64,000 bases of DNA from Elusimicrobiota bacterium (GTDB lineage: Bacteria; Elusimicrobiota; Elusimicrobia; FEN-1173): NCBI GenBank assembly GCA_016722575.1, contig JADKIY010000002.1, positions 496,001 to 560,000 of the forward strand, read 5' to 3'. The notes beneath the pieces are model-generated. The model did not search any database. It was not told where the DNA came from and worked only from the letters and a program-made list of their open reading frames with translations. Made by a program: the position numbers and the translations under genes. Positions 34,325-44,158 of this stretch are shown here, piece after piece; within the stretch, counting starts at the first letter, position 1; the number at the start of each line of letters is the position of its first letter.

Positions 34325-35421
34325 GAAAGGCCCTCTTTCCCGGCGGATTCCACCGCGTCCGCCAATCGGTCCGCGGCCCGCAGAAAATCCGCGGGCACCG
34401 ACGCCAAACGGCGTTCGTTCTCCCGCCGCAGATCGGTCACGGACGGCCAACCGACCACCACCTCCGCAATCCGATCCACCGTCAATTCCTTTTCCGGGAC
34501 GACCGTCGCCGCCCCGTCCCGGGCCAGGGCCTGGGCGTTGGCCGCTTGGTGATCGTTGGTCGCGTGGGGGAAGGGGACCAGGAGCGCTGTTTTTCCCATC
34601 CGGTAAATTTCCATCACGGTGTTCGCCCCCGCGCGTCCCACCGCCGCGTCGGCCGCCGAATACACCGCCGCCATATCGGAATAATAAGCCCGGACAAAAG
34701 CCCTCCGGCCGTCCCGTTCGTAGGCCGCGCGCACCGCGGCCTCGTCCGCCGCGCCGGTCAAATGGATAAATTGCCAGGTTTCGCCCGGACGCCGAAGGCG
34801 GGGCAACGCTTCGATCCATCGGGCGTTGAGGGCCCGGGCCCCCTGGCTCCCCCCGAACACCAAAATCGTTCCATCGTTTTCGTTCAACCCCAGGGCGCGG
34901 CGGGCGGCGCCGGGATCGCCCGGCGCCAGGTCCGGCCGAAGCGGAAGGCCCGTTTTCACGCAACGCTCGACCGGCAGTCCCATCGTTCCATCGAACGTGA
35001 CGCCGATGGCCGCCGCCCAGCGCGACAGGAAGCGATTCGCCAAGCCGGCCCGGACGTTTTGCTCGTGCAAGACCAGCGGGATCCGATGGAGGCCCGCCCA
35101 GAGGCCCAGAGGCACCGACACGTAGCCCCCCATGCCGACGACCACCCCGGGCGATTCCCGGCGCCCGATGCGCGCGGCGCTTCGGTAGGCGGCCCAAGCC
35201 ACCCACGGATAGGCGAGGGCCCCGAACGATAAGGCCCGGGGGAACCCTTCAAAAAACAACGCGCTGGAGGGAAAACCCTCGGCGGCCAAACGCGCCTGGG
35301 AGGCCTCGTCTTTCTTGACGACAAAATGGACGAGGTGGCCCCGCTGGCGCAGGGCTTTCCCCAAGGCCAACCCCGGCAGCAGATGGCCGCCGGTGCCGCC
35401 CGCCGCGAGACACACCCGCAC
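34321..35421 (-). CDS. murG: UDP-GlcNAc transferase MurG (lipid II synthase)
   Basis: Transfers GlcNAc to lipid I on the inner membrane leaflet. 366 residues from GTG 35421 (GGAAGGG upstream), 1 nt after the ftsW stop. N-terminal GGTGGHLLPGLALGKAL glycine loop, second domain FGGSQGARALN, and donor-site GRAGANTVMEIYRMGKTALLVPFPHATNDHQAANA. In most MurGs the C-terminal motif begins SRAG; here it is GRAG. Length fits MurG (355-380). Confidence 0.95.
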   Translation of the reverse strand: MRVCLAAGGTGGHLLPGLALGKALRQRGHLVHFVVKKDEASQARLAAEGFPSSALFFEGFPRALSFGALAYPWVAWAAYRSAARIGRRESPGVVVGMGGYVSVPLGLWAGLHRIPLVLHEQNVRAGLANRFLSRWAAAIGVTFDGTMGLPVERCVKTGLPLRPDLAPGDPGAARRALGLNENDGTILVFGGSQGARALNARWIEALPRLRRPGETWQFIHLTGAADEAAVRAAYERDGRRAFVRAYYSDMAAVYSAADAAVGRAGANTVMEIYRMGKTALLVPFPHATNDHQAANAQALARDGAATVVPEKELTVDRIAEVVVGWPSVTDLRRENERRLASVPADFLRAADRLADAVESAGKEGLS

Positions 35422-35422
35422 G

Positions 35423-36556
35423 TCAGGCCCTTCCCCGGAATCCGGCGGCCGATCCGCCCGCGGCGTTGCGGCGGGAAACATTCAGCACCAAGCCGATGGC
35501 GGTGAACATCACGAGCAGGGAGGAGCCGCCGAAAGACACGAAAGGCAAGGGCATTCCCTTGGTGGGAAGCAAGCCGGTCACGACGCCCAAATTAATCAGC
35601 GCCTGTCCGCCGAGAAGCAAACCCACCCCCGCCGCCGTCAGCGCGTGAAAGGAGTGGGTGGCCTCCTTGGCGATTTGGAAACACCGGGTCGTCAAAACGA
35701 AGAAAATCGTCACCAGCAAGGCGGCCCCCCAAAAACCGAATTCCTCCCCGAAAATGGGAAAAATGAAATCCGTTTGGGATTCGGGCATGTAATACATCTT
35801 AATGGTGGACTCCCCCGACCCTTTCCCCCAAAACCCCCCGGAGCCCAGGGCCAGCAGCGATTGAACCAGCTGATAACCGGTTCCCTGGGCGTCCTGCCAG
35901 GGATCGAGGAAAGCCAACAGGCGTTGCCGACGGTAGGGGACCGCCAACACCGCCGTTCCGACGACCGGAAGAAGGGCCAACCCCAAGGTCGCCAAATGGG
36001 CGAGCCGGGCGCCGGCCAAATAAATCATCCCGACCGCCACCGATCCGATCAGGAGCGGCGTCCCCAGATCCCGCTCCAGGGCGATCAACCCCAAAACCAC
36101 GCCCGTGAGGATCAGCGCCGGCACGACCCCCTCGGCAAATTTGGCCAGGCGGCTTTGTTTCCGATCCAAATAGTCCGCCAGGGCCAGGACCACGGCCAAT
36201 TTGGCGAACTCCGACGGTTGGAGGCCCAAACCGCCCAGGCGAAGCCACCGCTTGGCCCCGCCCACTTCGTGGCCCACCGCCAAAACCAAAACCAAAAGAA
36301 TCACGACAGCGGCCAGGAGGGGCCGGCTCCATTTTTGGACGCGGGCCAGGGGCATTCGAAGGGCGACCATCAGGCCCCCCAAGCCCAAGCCGCTCCAAAT
36401 CATCTGGCGCTTTAAAAAGTAGTACTGATCGCCGAAACGCCCGTCCGCCACCAGGGCGCTGGCGGAATAAAGGATCATCCAACCGACGACGGCGAGAATC
36501 GCGGTCAAACCGAACACGACGCGGTCCGGCGAGGCGGGCGCGGCCGCGCGCGTCAC
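35423..36556 (-). CDS. ftsW: Peptidoglycan glycosyltransferase FtsW
   Basis: SEDS-family lipid II polymerase of the divisome. 377 residues, about ten membrane helices. Typical SEDS segments: GGAKRWLRLGGLGLQPSEFAKLA, the catalytic-loop region ERDLGTPLLIG, GTGYQLVQSLLALGSGGFWGKG, and C-terminal PTKGMPLPFVSFGGSSLL. Start GTG 36556 overlapping the murD stop as GTGA. It is named FtsW rather than RodA because of its dcw location. Confidence 0.95.
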   Translation of the reverse strand: MTRAAAPASPDRVVFGLTAILAVVGWMILYSASALVADGRFGDQYYFLKRQMIWSGLGLGGLMVALRMPLARVQKWSRPLLAAVVILLVLVLAVGHEVGGAKRWLRLGGLGLQPSEFAKLAVVLALADYLDRKQSRLAKFAEGVVPALILTGVVLGLIALERDLGTPLLIGSVAVGMIYLAGARLAHLATLGLALLPVVGTAVLAVPYRRQRLLAFLDPWQDAQGTGYQLVQSLLALGSGGFWGKGSGESTIKMYYMPESQTDFIFPIFGEEFGFWGAALLVTIFFVLTTRCFQIAKEATHSFHALTAAGVGLLLGGQALINLGVVTGLLPTKGMPLPFVSFGGSSLLVMFTAIGLVLNVSRRNAAGGSAAGFRGRA

Positions 36557-37917
36557 GGGAGGGCGTCCACGAGTTTCTTAAACCGGCGGCCCCGGTCTTC
36601 AAAATTCAAAAATTGATCAAAGGAAGCGCAGGCGGGCGAAAGCAAAACGGTGTCCCCCCGCCGGGCCGTGGCCGCCGCCCGTTGCACGGCGGCCGCCAAC
36701 GTGCCGCACCGAACCACGGGGACGCTCCCCTGCAAATCCCGGGCGATGAGCGGGGCGGCTTCACCGATCAAAAGGATTTCCGCCACGCGCCGGGGCAGGA
36801 GTTCGCGCAGGGGACGGTAGGGAGATCCTTTGTGTTCCCCCCCCAGAATAAGCCGAACCGGGCCCCCGAAGGCCTGGAGCGCCACGCGGGTGGAGTCGAC
36901 GTTGGTGGCTTTGGAATCGTTGACGAAATCGACCCCGCGCCATCGGCGAACGCTTTCCAACCGGTGCTCCACCCCTGGAAAATCGCGCAGGGCGCGGGCG
37001 ATGGCCGGGGCCGACAACCCCAACAGGCGGGCGCAGGCGGTCGCCGCTTCCGCGTTTTCGATGTTGTGCCGGCCGGGCAGATGGGCCGGCGCGGGCCAGG
37101 CGCCCCCCGCCCCGGGCAACGACGAACGAAGACGCCGGCCGTCCCACCGCACCCCGGGCGAACGGCGGCCGAACCACGTCACGCGGCCGGGCGCCAAACC
37201 GGCCAGTCGGCGGCACCAGAGGTCCCGATCGTTCAACACGCCCGCGTCGTCCGTCCCCTGATTTTGAAACATCCGAAATTTGGTCCGGGCGTAATTCTCC
37301 AAGGTGCCGTGGCGGCCCAAATGGTCGGGCGTGACGTTCAGGACCGCTCCGACGGCGGGGCGGAAGGCCGAGGCGGTTTCCAGCTGGTAACTGGACACTT
37401 CGAGGATCAAAACCGTTTCGGTCCCGACGTCGTCGATCAAATCGCACAGGGGCGTGCCGATGTTCCCGCCCACCACCGTGGGCCGCCCGTCCGCGCGGGC
37501 CATGGCCCCCAGAAGGGCCGTCGTGGTCGTTTTGCCGTTGGTGCCCGTGATCGCGGCCGTTCGGGCGGGCCAACGACCCGCCGCGCAAAGCGCCCGATAC
37601 CCCAACTCGAGCTCCCCCCACACCCAGGCCCCGCGACGAGCGGCGGGGCTCCACACCCGCGCCGAAACACCGGGGCTCGGAACAATTAAATCCCATTTCT
37701 CGTCCAGGAGCCGGTGCCGCCCCGTTTCCCTCGCGACGGAGCGGGGAAGACGACGCGTCCATTCCGCGACCGCCCCCGCCGGGCGGCTTTCGGTCACCGC
37801 GACCCGGGCGCCGCAACGCGACAACAGGGTCGCGGCGGCGGCCCCGGATTTGCCGAGGCCCACCACCAGCGTCCGACGTCCATCGAGCCAGCGTGTCAAC
37901 GCGTCCAGGCCGTTCAC
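36553..37917 (-). CDS. murD: UDP-MurNAc-L-Ala:D-Glu ligase MurD
   Basis: Adds D-glutamate to UDP-MurNAc-L-Ala with ATP. 454 residues, GTG 37917. N-terminal GLGKSGAAAATLLSRCG nucleotide-sugar domain, ATP loop ITGTNGKTTTTALLG, NVTPDHLGRHGTLENYARTKFRMF with the Mur-ligase DH motif, and C-terminal VDFVNDSKATNVDSTRVALQAF then SPACASFDQF. All Mur-ligase landmarks are present. Coupled to ftsW by GTGA. Confidence 0.96.
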   Translation of the reverse strand: MNGLDALTRWLDGRRTLVVGLGKSGAAAATLLSRCGARVAVTESRPAGAVAEWTRRLPRSVARETGRHRLLDEKWDLIVPSPGVSARVWSPAARRGAWVWGELELGYRALCAAGRWPARTAAITGTNGKTTTTALLGAMARADGRPTVVGGNIGTPLCDLIDDVGTETVLILEVSSYQLETASAFRPAVGAVLNVTPDHLGRHGTLENYARTKFRMFQNQGTDDAGVLNDRDLWCRRLAGLAPGRVTWFGRRSPGVRWDGRRLRSSLPGAGGAWPAPAHLPGRHNIENAEAATACARLLGLSAPAIARALRDFPGVEHRLESVRRWRGVDFVNDSKATNVDSTRVALQAFGGPVRLILGGEHKGSPYRPLRELLPRRVAEILLIGEAAPLIARDLQGSVPVVRCGTLAAAVQRAAATARRGDTVLLSPACASFDQFLNFEDRGRRFKKLVDALP

Positions 37918-37929
37918 GAAAATCCTTTT

Positions 37930-39018
37930 CTAACGAATTTTGAGGGAGGTCATGGCCAACAAAGCCAACACAATGGCCACGATCCAAAATCGAATCGTCA
38001 CTTTGGTTTCGGCCAAACCGCCCATTTCGAAATGGTGGTGCAGAGGCGCCATGCGGAACACCCGACGGCCGTTCAACAAACGGATCGATCCGATTTGCAA
38101 AAGGACCGAGACCGCCTCCGCGACGAAAATGCCGCCGGTCACGACCAAAAGTAATTCCTGCTGCAGGCAAAGCGCCACCACGCCCAACGCCCCGCCCAGG
38201 GGGAGGGACCCCGTGTCCCCCATGAAAATTTCCGCCGGGTGAGCGTTGAACCACAGAAAGCCCAGGCAGGCGCCGCCCATGGCGGCCAGGAGAACGGTCA
38301 ATTCCCCGGCGCCGGGCACCGGGACGATGCGAAGATAATGGGACAACCGCGCGTGGCCGGCCAGGTAGGCGAAAATCGCGAAGGACAGGGCGCTGACCAG
38401 GAGCGTGCCGGCGGCGAGACCGTCGAGGCCGTCGGTTAGGTTCACCGCGTTGGAGGAGCCGACGATGACCAGGACCGCCAGGAGCAGGGCGGCGGCGCCC
38501 AGGGGGATGGGGAGGTTTTTCACGAAGGGGACCATCAATTGATGGGCGAACAATTCGTTCGGCGGGCACCGATACAAATACGCCCCGACGGCCGCGGCCA
38601 AGAGCAATTGGGCCCCCAACTTAAAGAGGCGGGACAATCCGCCCGCCGGATGCTTCAACAGCCATTTTCGGTAATCGTCAAAAAAACCGAGCGTCGCCAT
38701 ATACACCATCGCCGCGCTCACCAGAAGCACGAAGCGGTTGTCCGGCCGCGCCCACAGAAACGTCGTCAAAAGAATGGCGCCCACGATCAACACCCCGCCC
38801 ATGGTCGGCGTTCCCGCTTTTTTGAGATGGGTCTGGGGCCCGTATTCCCGGATGGACTGACCCATTTTCAGTTTTTTTAAAAATTCGATGAAGTGGGGCC
38901 CCACCCACAGCCAGATCCCCAGGGCGGTCAGAAAGGCGCCTCCCGCCCGAAAGGTGATGTATTGAAAAAGGTTAAACGCCGAAAAAACCTCCCGGTACTG
39001 CGCCAAATAGTAAAGCAT
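37930..39018 (-). CDS. mraY: Phospho-MurNAc-pentapeptide transferase MraY
   Basis: Makes lipid I on undecaprenyl phosphate. 362 residues from ATG 39018, 1 nt after the murF stop. About ten TM helices. Motifs: HLKKAGTPTMGGVLIV, the catalytic DDYRKW (FFDDYRKWLLKH), NAVNLTDGLDGLAAGTLL, and near the end MAPLHHHFEMGGLAETKV (HHH loop). Length is standard. Confidence 0.96.
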   Translation of the reverse strand: MLYYLAQYREVFSAFNLFQYITFRAGGAFLTALGIWLWVGPHFIEFLKKLKMGQSIREYGPQTHLKKAGTPTMGGVLIVGAILLTTFLWARPDNRFVLLVSAAMVYMATLGFFDDYRKWLLKHPAGGLSRLFKLGAQLLLAAAVGAYLYRCPPNELFAHQLMVPFVKNLPIPLGAAALLLAVLVIVGSSNAVNLTDGLDGLAAGTLLVSALSFAIFAYLAGHARLSHYLRIVPVPGAGELTVLLAAMGGACLGFLWFNAHPAEIFMGDTGSLPLGGALGVVALCLQQELLLVVTGGIFVAEAVSVLLQIGSIRLLNGRRVFRMAPLHHHFEMGGLAETKVTIRFWIVAIVLALLAMTSLKIR

Positions 39019-39019
39019 G

Positions 39020-40405
39020 TCAGTCCTTCCCCTCCTTGTCGAACAGCGGAGTCGAAAATTCCTCGAGCCGCGCCCCGCGTGACCCTTTAAAATAAATCGC
39101 CGCGCCGGATTCCACCCCGTCGGCCAGGGCGCGCGCCAGGGCAGGCCGGTCCGTGGTCGCGAAAAACCGCGCCCGGCCGCCGGACGACCGGTAGGCCTCC
39201 TCAATCCAACGGGCCTCCGGTCCCACGAAAAAAACGGCCGTGAGCGACAAGGCCGCCAGCGTCGACCCCAGGGCCCGGTGTTCGGCCTCCGCGTGGGGGC
39301 CCAATTCCAACATGCTACCTAAAACGGCGTACCGGGGTCGTTCGGGGTAGGCGTCCACAAAGCTGCGCAACCCCGCCGCCATGGAATCGGGATTGGCGTT
39401 GTAGGCGTCCAAAACGAACAGCGTGCCGTCTTTCCGTCGACGAACCTCCATGCGTCCCGGCGGCGGTGAAAACGATTCCAGGGCCGCGGTGAGGGACGGC
39501 AGAGGCACCCGCTCCCAGAGCGCCACCGCGGCGGCGGCCAGGGCGTTGGTCACGTTGAAGACGCCCGGCACGGGCAATTGCACGGCGCGGCGGGATCCCG
39601 CCACGACCAAATCGAAAGCCACCCGGGGTTCCTGCCGGATGTTTTCGGCCCGCACGTCCGCCCCCGGCGAGCGGCCGAAGGTCACCACGGAGCACCGGGC
39701 CGACGCTTTGCGGTCCATCAAAAGGGGATCGTCCGCGTTCAAAAAAGCCACCCCGTCGCTGGGCAAAGATTCCACGAGTTCCCACTTGGCGTCGGCCACT
39801 CCCGCCAAACTGCCGAAAAATTCCAAATGGGCCCGGCCGACGCCCGTCAACACGCCGACCGTGGGTCGCGCCAATTCGCACAACCCCGCAATGTCGCCCC
39901 GGGCCGAGGCCCCCATTTCCAGAACCGCGTGGGTGTGCGCTTTGCTCATCTCCAACATCATGAGGGGAAGGCCGATTTGGCTGTTGAGATTTCCCCGGGT
40001 GGACAAGACCCGTTTTCCCCCGGAACGCAACACGTGGGAAAGCATTTCCTTGGTGGTGGTTTTCCCGTTCGACCCGGTGATTCCGATCACCCTGGCCGCC
40101 ATTTTTTCCCGGTGGGTCCGGGCCAGCGCCTGAAGGGCTTTTAAAGTGTCCGAAACCCGGATGACCGAGACCCCCTCGGGCACGGACGGAGGGTCTTTTT
40201 CCACCAGACACCCGCTGGCGCCCCGGGCAAACACGTCCGCCAAAAAGGCGTGCCCATCCTGGCGCGCGCCTTTCAACGCCACGAACACGTCGCCCGGTTC
40301 CACCGCCCGGGAATCCACGACGAAACGGGCCGCGGGCGACACCCCCGTGTGGGTGAGACGTCCCCCGGCCCAGCGGGCCAATTCGGTCCAGGCGTACGGC
40401 AGCAT
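39020..40405 (-). CDS. murF: UDP-MurNAc-tripeptide:D-Ala-D-Ala ligase MurF
   Basis: Adds D-Ala-D-Ala to the UDP-MurNAc tripeptide. 461 residues. The ATG at 40405 directly follows the murE stop (TAGATG). ATP loop ITGSNGKTTTKEML, the family N-terminus VVDSRAVEPGDVFVALKGARQDGHAF, ENIRQEPR, and C-terminal VLDAYNANPDSMAAGLRSF (the DAYNANPDS signature of MurF). Confidence 0.96.
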   Translation of the reverse strand: MLPYAWTELARWAGGRLTHTGVSPAARFVVDSRAVEPGDVFVALKGARQDGHAFLADVFARGASGCLVEKDPPSVPEGVSVIRVSDTLKALQALARTHREKMAARVIGITGSNGKTTTKEMLSHVLRSGGKRVLSTRGNLNSQIGLPLMMLEMSKAHTHAVLEMGASARGDIAGLCELARPTVGVLTGVGRAHLEFFGSLAGVADAKWELVESLPSDGVAFLNADDPLLMDRKASARCSVVTFGRSPGADVRAENIRQEPRVAFDLVVAGSRRAVQLPVPGVFNVTNALAAAAVALWERVPLPSLTAALESFSPPPGRMEVRRRKDGTLFVLDAYNANPDSMAAGLRSFVDAYPERPRYAVLGSMLELGPHAEAEHRALGSTLAALSLTAVFFVGPEARWIEEAYRSSGGRARFFATTDRPALARALADGVESGAAIYFKGSRGARLEEFSTPLFDKEGKD

Positions 40406-41911
40406 CTAGCGGGACACTCGCTCGATCAAACGACGGCGCGCTTCCGCGCGATCGTCAAAGGGCACCGGACCGCCGGCGAAAATCTGATAGGTTTCGTGGC
40501 CCTTGCCGGCCAGCAGCACGATGTCCCCCGGACCCGCCAGGGCCACGGCCCGCGCGATGGCTTCTCCCCGATCCACGATCACGTCGTGGGCCCGCCCCGG
40601 CACCCGACGAACGCCGGCTTCCACCTCGTGCGCAATTTGGACCGGGTCCTCGGACCGGGGATTGTCCGACGTCACGACCACGTGGTCCGACAAACGGGCG
40701 GCGACCTCCCCCATGAGGGGTCGTTTTGTTTTGTCCCGATCGCCCCCGCAGCCGAACAGAACGATCAACCGGCCCGCCGTCAACGGGCGCAGGGTTTGCA
40801 AAACGTTTTTGAGCGCGTCGTCGGTGTGGGCGTAATCGACGAACACTTCAAACCCCGCGCGGCTCGGCGTCGGAATTCCGCAGTCGTGTTCCGTCACGCG
40901 CTCGAGCCGGCCGGGAACGCCCACCACGGACTCCAAACCGCGAACCACGTCGGGCAACGAAAGTCCCAGCGCCAATCCGCCGCCCGCGGCCGCGAGCGCG
41001 TTGTACACGTTGTGACGCCCGACCAAATGCAAGGCCACCCGCGCGGCGCCCGCGGGCGTCCGCAATTCAAATTGAGAGCCGGCCGCGTTCAACTTCAAAT
41101 CCGCCGCCCCGATGTCCGCCGGGCGCTCCAGGGCGTAGGTCCAACGGGGCACGGCGGCTCGTTCCAGGAAACGCGGCGCCCAGGGATCGTCCCCGTTGAT
41201 CAACGCGCGCCGGTCGCCCGGCCCCTCCCGCCGAACCAACAGGTCGAACAGGCGCGCCTTGGCGTTGAAGTAGCCCTCCATGTCCTTGTGGAAATCCAAG
41301 TGATCCCGGGTGAGGTTGGTAAAAACGCCGACGGCGAAAGCCACGTCCTCCACCCGCCCCAAGGCGAGGGAATGGCTCGAGACCTCCATGGCGACGTCCG
41401 TCACTCCGGCGGCTTTCATTCCCGCGAGCAACCGTTGGACCTCGGCCGCCATGGGGGTGGTGTTGACCGCGTTTTCCACGTGTCCCGGCCAGCGGTATTC
41501 GATGGTGCCCAACACCCCGGCCCGCCGGCCGGCCCCCCGCAACAGAGTTTCCATCATGTAGGTGATGGTCGTTTTTCCGTTGGTCCCGGTCACGCCCAAC
41601 ACCCGCATCGAACGGGACGGGTGGCCGTGGAATCGTGCCGCCACGGTCGAAAGAATTTTTTCGGTGGAAGGCACGATCGCGGTGGGGACCTTTTCCCCCA
41701 CCGGCGTTTCCACCAGGAGCGCCACCGCGCCCGCGCGCACGGCCTCCGCGGCGTGGCGGTGGCCGTCCACGTGGTGGCCCCGCAAGGCGACGAACAGGTC
41801 CCCCGGCCGCACGCGACGGGAATCGCAGGCCACCCCGTGGAGGTCCGCGTCGAAGGACGGTCCCTCCCAACGGGCTTCCAGCCCTTCCAGCAACGACCGA
41901 AGCGACGTCAC
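40406..41911 (-). CDS. murE: UDP-MurNAc-L-Ala-D-Glu:meso-DAP ligase MurE
   Basis: Adds the third stem-peptide residue. 501 residues from GTG 41911 (GTGA overlap with ftsI). N-terminal CDSRRVRPGDLFVALRGHHVDGH, ATP loop GVTGTNGKTTITYMM, TPMAAEV, and VFVDYAHTDDALKNVL. The substrate-specifying loop reads DNPR (VTSDNPRSEDP), the motif of meso-diaminopimelate-adding enzymes, so the cell wall is predicted to be DAP-type. Confidence 0.96.
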   Translation of the reverse strand: MTSLRSLLEGLEARWEGPSFDADLHGVACDSRRVRPGDLFVALRGHHVDGHRHAAEAVRAGAVALLVETPVGEKVPTAIVPSTEKILSTVAARFHGHPSRSMRVLGVTGTNGKTTITYMMETLLRGAGRRAGVLGTIEYRWPGHVENAVNTTPMAAEVQRLLAGMKAAGVTDVAMEVSSHSLALGRVEDVAFAVGVFTNLTRDHLDFHKDMEGYFNAKARLFDLLVRREGPGDRRALINGDDPWAPRFLERAAVPRWTYALERPADIGAADLKLNAAGSQFELRTPAGAARVALHLVGRHNVYNALAAAGGGLALGLSLPDVVRGLESVVGVPGRLERVTEHDCGIPTPSRAGFEVFVDYAHTDDALKNVLQTLRPLTAGRLIVLFGCGGDRDKTKRPLMGEVAARLSDHVVVTSDNPRSEDPVQIAHEVEAGVRRVPGRAHDVIVDRGEAIARAVALAGPGDIVLLAGKGHETYQIFAGGPVPFDDRAEARRRLIERVSR

Positions 41912-43620
41912 GTCCGCCCCGCGCCCCGGGGCCGTTCCGCGAACCGGTCGGTTTGATCCGAGGGGACGCCCAACTTGATCAAGGTTTGCCAGGCCACGTT
42001 TCGAAACACGGGCCCCGCGTTGTAACCGCCCCAGGCAATTCCCTTGGGTTCGTCAAAAACCACGACGATCGTCAGGCGGGGACGGGAGGCCGGCGCGAAC
42101 CCGCAAAACGACGCCACGAAACGATCGGGGTAATACGCGCGGGTGGCGGGATTGGTTTTTTGCGCCGTTCCGGTTTTCCCCGCCACGGTCCAGCCGCCGA
42201 GGGCGGCGTCGCGGCCCGTGCCGCGATCCACGACGCCCCGCAATAAATTCGTCAACGTGGCCGACGTTTCGGTGGAAATTACCCGCCGCACCGCGGCCCC
42301 CAGGGGCCACTCGCGGACCGTCCCGTCCGGCCGCTCAAGACCCAAACACAACCGCGGCTCCACCAGGGTTCCTCCGTTGGCGACGGCGCTGTAGGCGCCC
42401 GCCAATTGGACGGCCGTCACCCCCACTTCCTGCCCGAAAGAAACCACCGGGAGGGAGGCCCCGCTCCATTGGCGGAGCGGCCGCAGCAATCCCGGGCTTT
42501 CCCCGGCGAGGTCGGCCCCGGCTCGAACCCCGAAACCGAAGGCGCGGATGTAATCGAAAAGTTTTTCGGACCCCAGCCGAAGGCCCACCTTGGCCAAACC
42601 AATGTTGGACGACACTTCCATGGCCCGGGCGAAAGAAATGATCTTTTCCGGTTGGTGGTCGTTGATGGCGATGGAGGAGTATTTCCAATGCCCCCGCTCG
42701 CAGTCAAAAGCGTCGCGCGGGGCCACCAGCCCTTCTTCCAACGCGGCGGCGGCCGTCACGAGCTTGAAGGTGGATCCCGGCTCAAACACCCATTGAATCC
42801 CGGGCACCCCGAGTTCTTCGGCCGACGGCGCCGCGTCCTCGCCCCGCGGAAGGGCCGGGCGGTTGGCCATGGCCAACACTTCCCCCGTCCGCGGATCCTG
42901 AACCAGGATCAATCCGGCGCGGGAGCGGGAACGGGCCATGCCGGCGTCCAGTTCCCGTTCGGCGATGTATTGGATGGATCGATCGATGGACAAGCGCAAT
43001 TCCCCGGTGTCGGAGGGGCCCGCTTCCTCCTCCGCCAGGGCCACCCGCTCCCCCCGACCGTCGCGAAAAGCCCGGCGGGGAGCCCGGCGGTCCACCAAGT
43101 CCGCGTCGAAGGCGTATTCGAGGCCCGAGAGACCCTGCCCTTCCTCGCCCACGTAGCCCAGGAGCGAAGACGCCAGAGAACCGTTGGGATACGCTCGGTG
43201 GTATTCCCAGCGAAGGCCCACCCCGTCCCATTTTTCTTTTTCGAGGGCCTGGGTTTCCTCCACGGACAAAAAGCGCTTGACCCAGACAAAGGCGTTTCGC
43301 GATTCGCGGATTTTGGACAAGAGCGGCCCGGGCGGCAGGTGGAGCAGCGCCGCCAACCGCTGAACGGTGGCCTCCGGACGCCGCAAAAGTCGGGGATCGG
43401 CGTAACAGGAGGCGACCCGCACCGATTCGGCCAACACCGCGCCGTTGCGATCCACGATGGGCAGTCGCCGGGGCGCCTCGTTCAGCCACCGGCTGGATTG
43501 CTGGAGAACGCGCCGGGAAAAGTCCGCGTGGCACCACAACTGGAGGAACGCCAATCGGGCCAGCACGCCGGCAAACCCGAGGGTCAACAGCGCGAGGAGA
43601 TGGGGGAAGCGACGGGGCAC
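41908..43620 (-). CDS. ftsI: Division-specific transpeptidase FtsI (PBP3 type)
   Basis: Class B penicillin-binding protein cross-linking septal peptidoglycan. 570 residues from GTG 43620, overlapping the ftsL stop by one base (TAGTG). One N-terminal TM helix (FPHLLALLTLGFAGVLARLAF), a pedestal domain (PIVDRNGAVLAESV...), then transpeptidase motifs in order: EPGSTFKLVTA (SxxK, Ser about 283), SSN in AMEVSSNIGLAK, and KTG in VAGKTGTAQKT. No PASTA domain. The long upstream reading that continues into the intergenic region is not coding. Confidence 0.95.
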   Translation of the reverse strand: MPRRFPHLLALLTLGFAGVLARLAFLQLWCHADFSRRVLQQSSRWLNEAPRRLPIVDRNGAVLAESVRVASCYADPRLLRRPEATVQRLAALLHLPPGPLLSKIRESRNAFVWVKRFLSVEETQALEKEKWDGVGLRWEYHRAYPNGSLASSLLGYVGEEGQGLSGLEYAFDADLVDRRAPRRAFRDGRGERVALAEEEAGPSDTGELRLSIDRSIQYIAERELDAGMARSRSRAGLILVQDPRTGEVLAMANRPALPRGEDAAPSAEELGVPGIQWVFEPGSTFKLVTAAAALEEGLVAPRDAFDCERGHWKYSSIAINDHQPEKIISFARAMEVSSNIGLAKVGLRLGSEKLFDYIRAFGFGVRAGADLAGESPGLLRPLRQWSGASLPVVSFGQEVGVTAVQLAGAYSAVANGGTLVEPRLCLGLERPDGTVREWPLGAAVRRVISTETSATLTNLLRGVVDRGTGRDAALGGWTVAGKTGTAQKTNPATRAYYPDRFVASFCGFAPASRPRLTIVVVFDEPKGIAWGGYNAGPVFRNVAWQTLIKLGVPSDQTDRFAERPRGAGRT

Positions 43621-43901
43621 TAGGAATCGCGGACGAAACGAAGTTGGTCGGGCTGCGGGAGGCGGAGGGAAAAACGGGATTGGGCGGCCTGGTCCAGGCG
43701 GGCCAGGGACAAGGTGGCGTCGGACCGCCGGAGCGCCGACTGCTCGCGCCGTTCCCATTCCGCGATGGAGCGGCGAAGGGCCTGCGCCCGATAGGACAAC
43801 CGCATCGCCTGGATGTGCATCCAGGCGGAAAAGGTCAACGTTGAAAAAAGCCCCAGCCCCGCGAGGGCCAAAGCCGGTCCCGCACCTTGATTGAAGCGCA
43901 C
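43620..43901 (-). CDS. ftsL: Cell division protein FtsL-like
   Basis: 93-residue bitopic protein from GTG 43901 with GGAGG 7 nt upstream. One TM helix (ALALAGLGLFSTLTFSAWMHI) followed by a basic, heptad-rich coiled-coil (MRLSYRAQALRRSIAEWERREQ) and a short tail. Sequence is not conserved in FtsL; the call rests on size, topology and position between rsmH and ftsI. Confidence 0.8.
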   Translation of the reverse strand: MRFNQGAGPALALAGLGLFSTLTFSAWMHIQAMRLSYRAQALRRSIAEWERREQSALRRSDATLSLARLDQAAQSRFSLRLPQPDQLRFVRDS

Positions 43902-43941
43902 CGCGCGCCTCCCGTTCCGTTGAACGGCGACTCAAAATCGT

Positions 43942-43985
43942 CCGGGAGAGAGGAAGAAGGGTTCGCCTTCCCCCTCTCTTCCCGG
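43942..43985 (-). repeat. Long imperfect inverted repeat upstream of ftsL
   Basis: The arms (CCGGGAAGAGAGG... and ...CCTCTCTCCCGG on the minus strand) pair over about 18-19 bp around a CGAAC loop. It is followed by ACGATTTTG, so a weak terminator or attenuator is possible. Confidence 0.6.
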
Positions 43986-44015
43986 AAGTTGCAGCCCGTG
44001 GTGTCAAAGAGGCAA

Positions 44016-44053
44016 GGTGTCTCCGCCGAGAGAAGACACCCAGCCCAAAACGT
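44016..44053. repeat. Direct repeat copy 1 (hairpin element)
   Basis: GGTGTCT...AGACACC, 7-bp stem with an 11-nt loop, followed by CAGCCCAAAACGT. Copy 2 lies 104 bp away in the same orientation. Confidence 0.75.
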
Positions 44054-44119
44054 TTCCGTCGACCGCCGATCGCGGGCGCCCACCGGACACGACGCCGCGT
44101 CGCGTTCCTCAAAAGGGCG

Positions 44120-44158
44120 GGTGCCTCCGCCGAGAGAAGACACCCTGGCCCCAAAACG
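44120..44158. repeat. Direct repeat copy 2 (hairpin element)
   Basis: GGTGCCT...AGACACC with the same loop CCGCCGAGAGA, followed by CTGGCCCCAAAACGT. Of the first 25 bases 24 match copy 1; the trailing CCCAAAACGT is also shared. Confidence 0.75.
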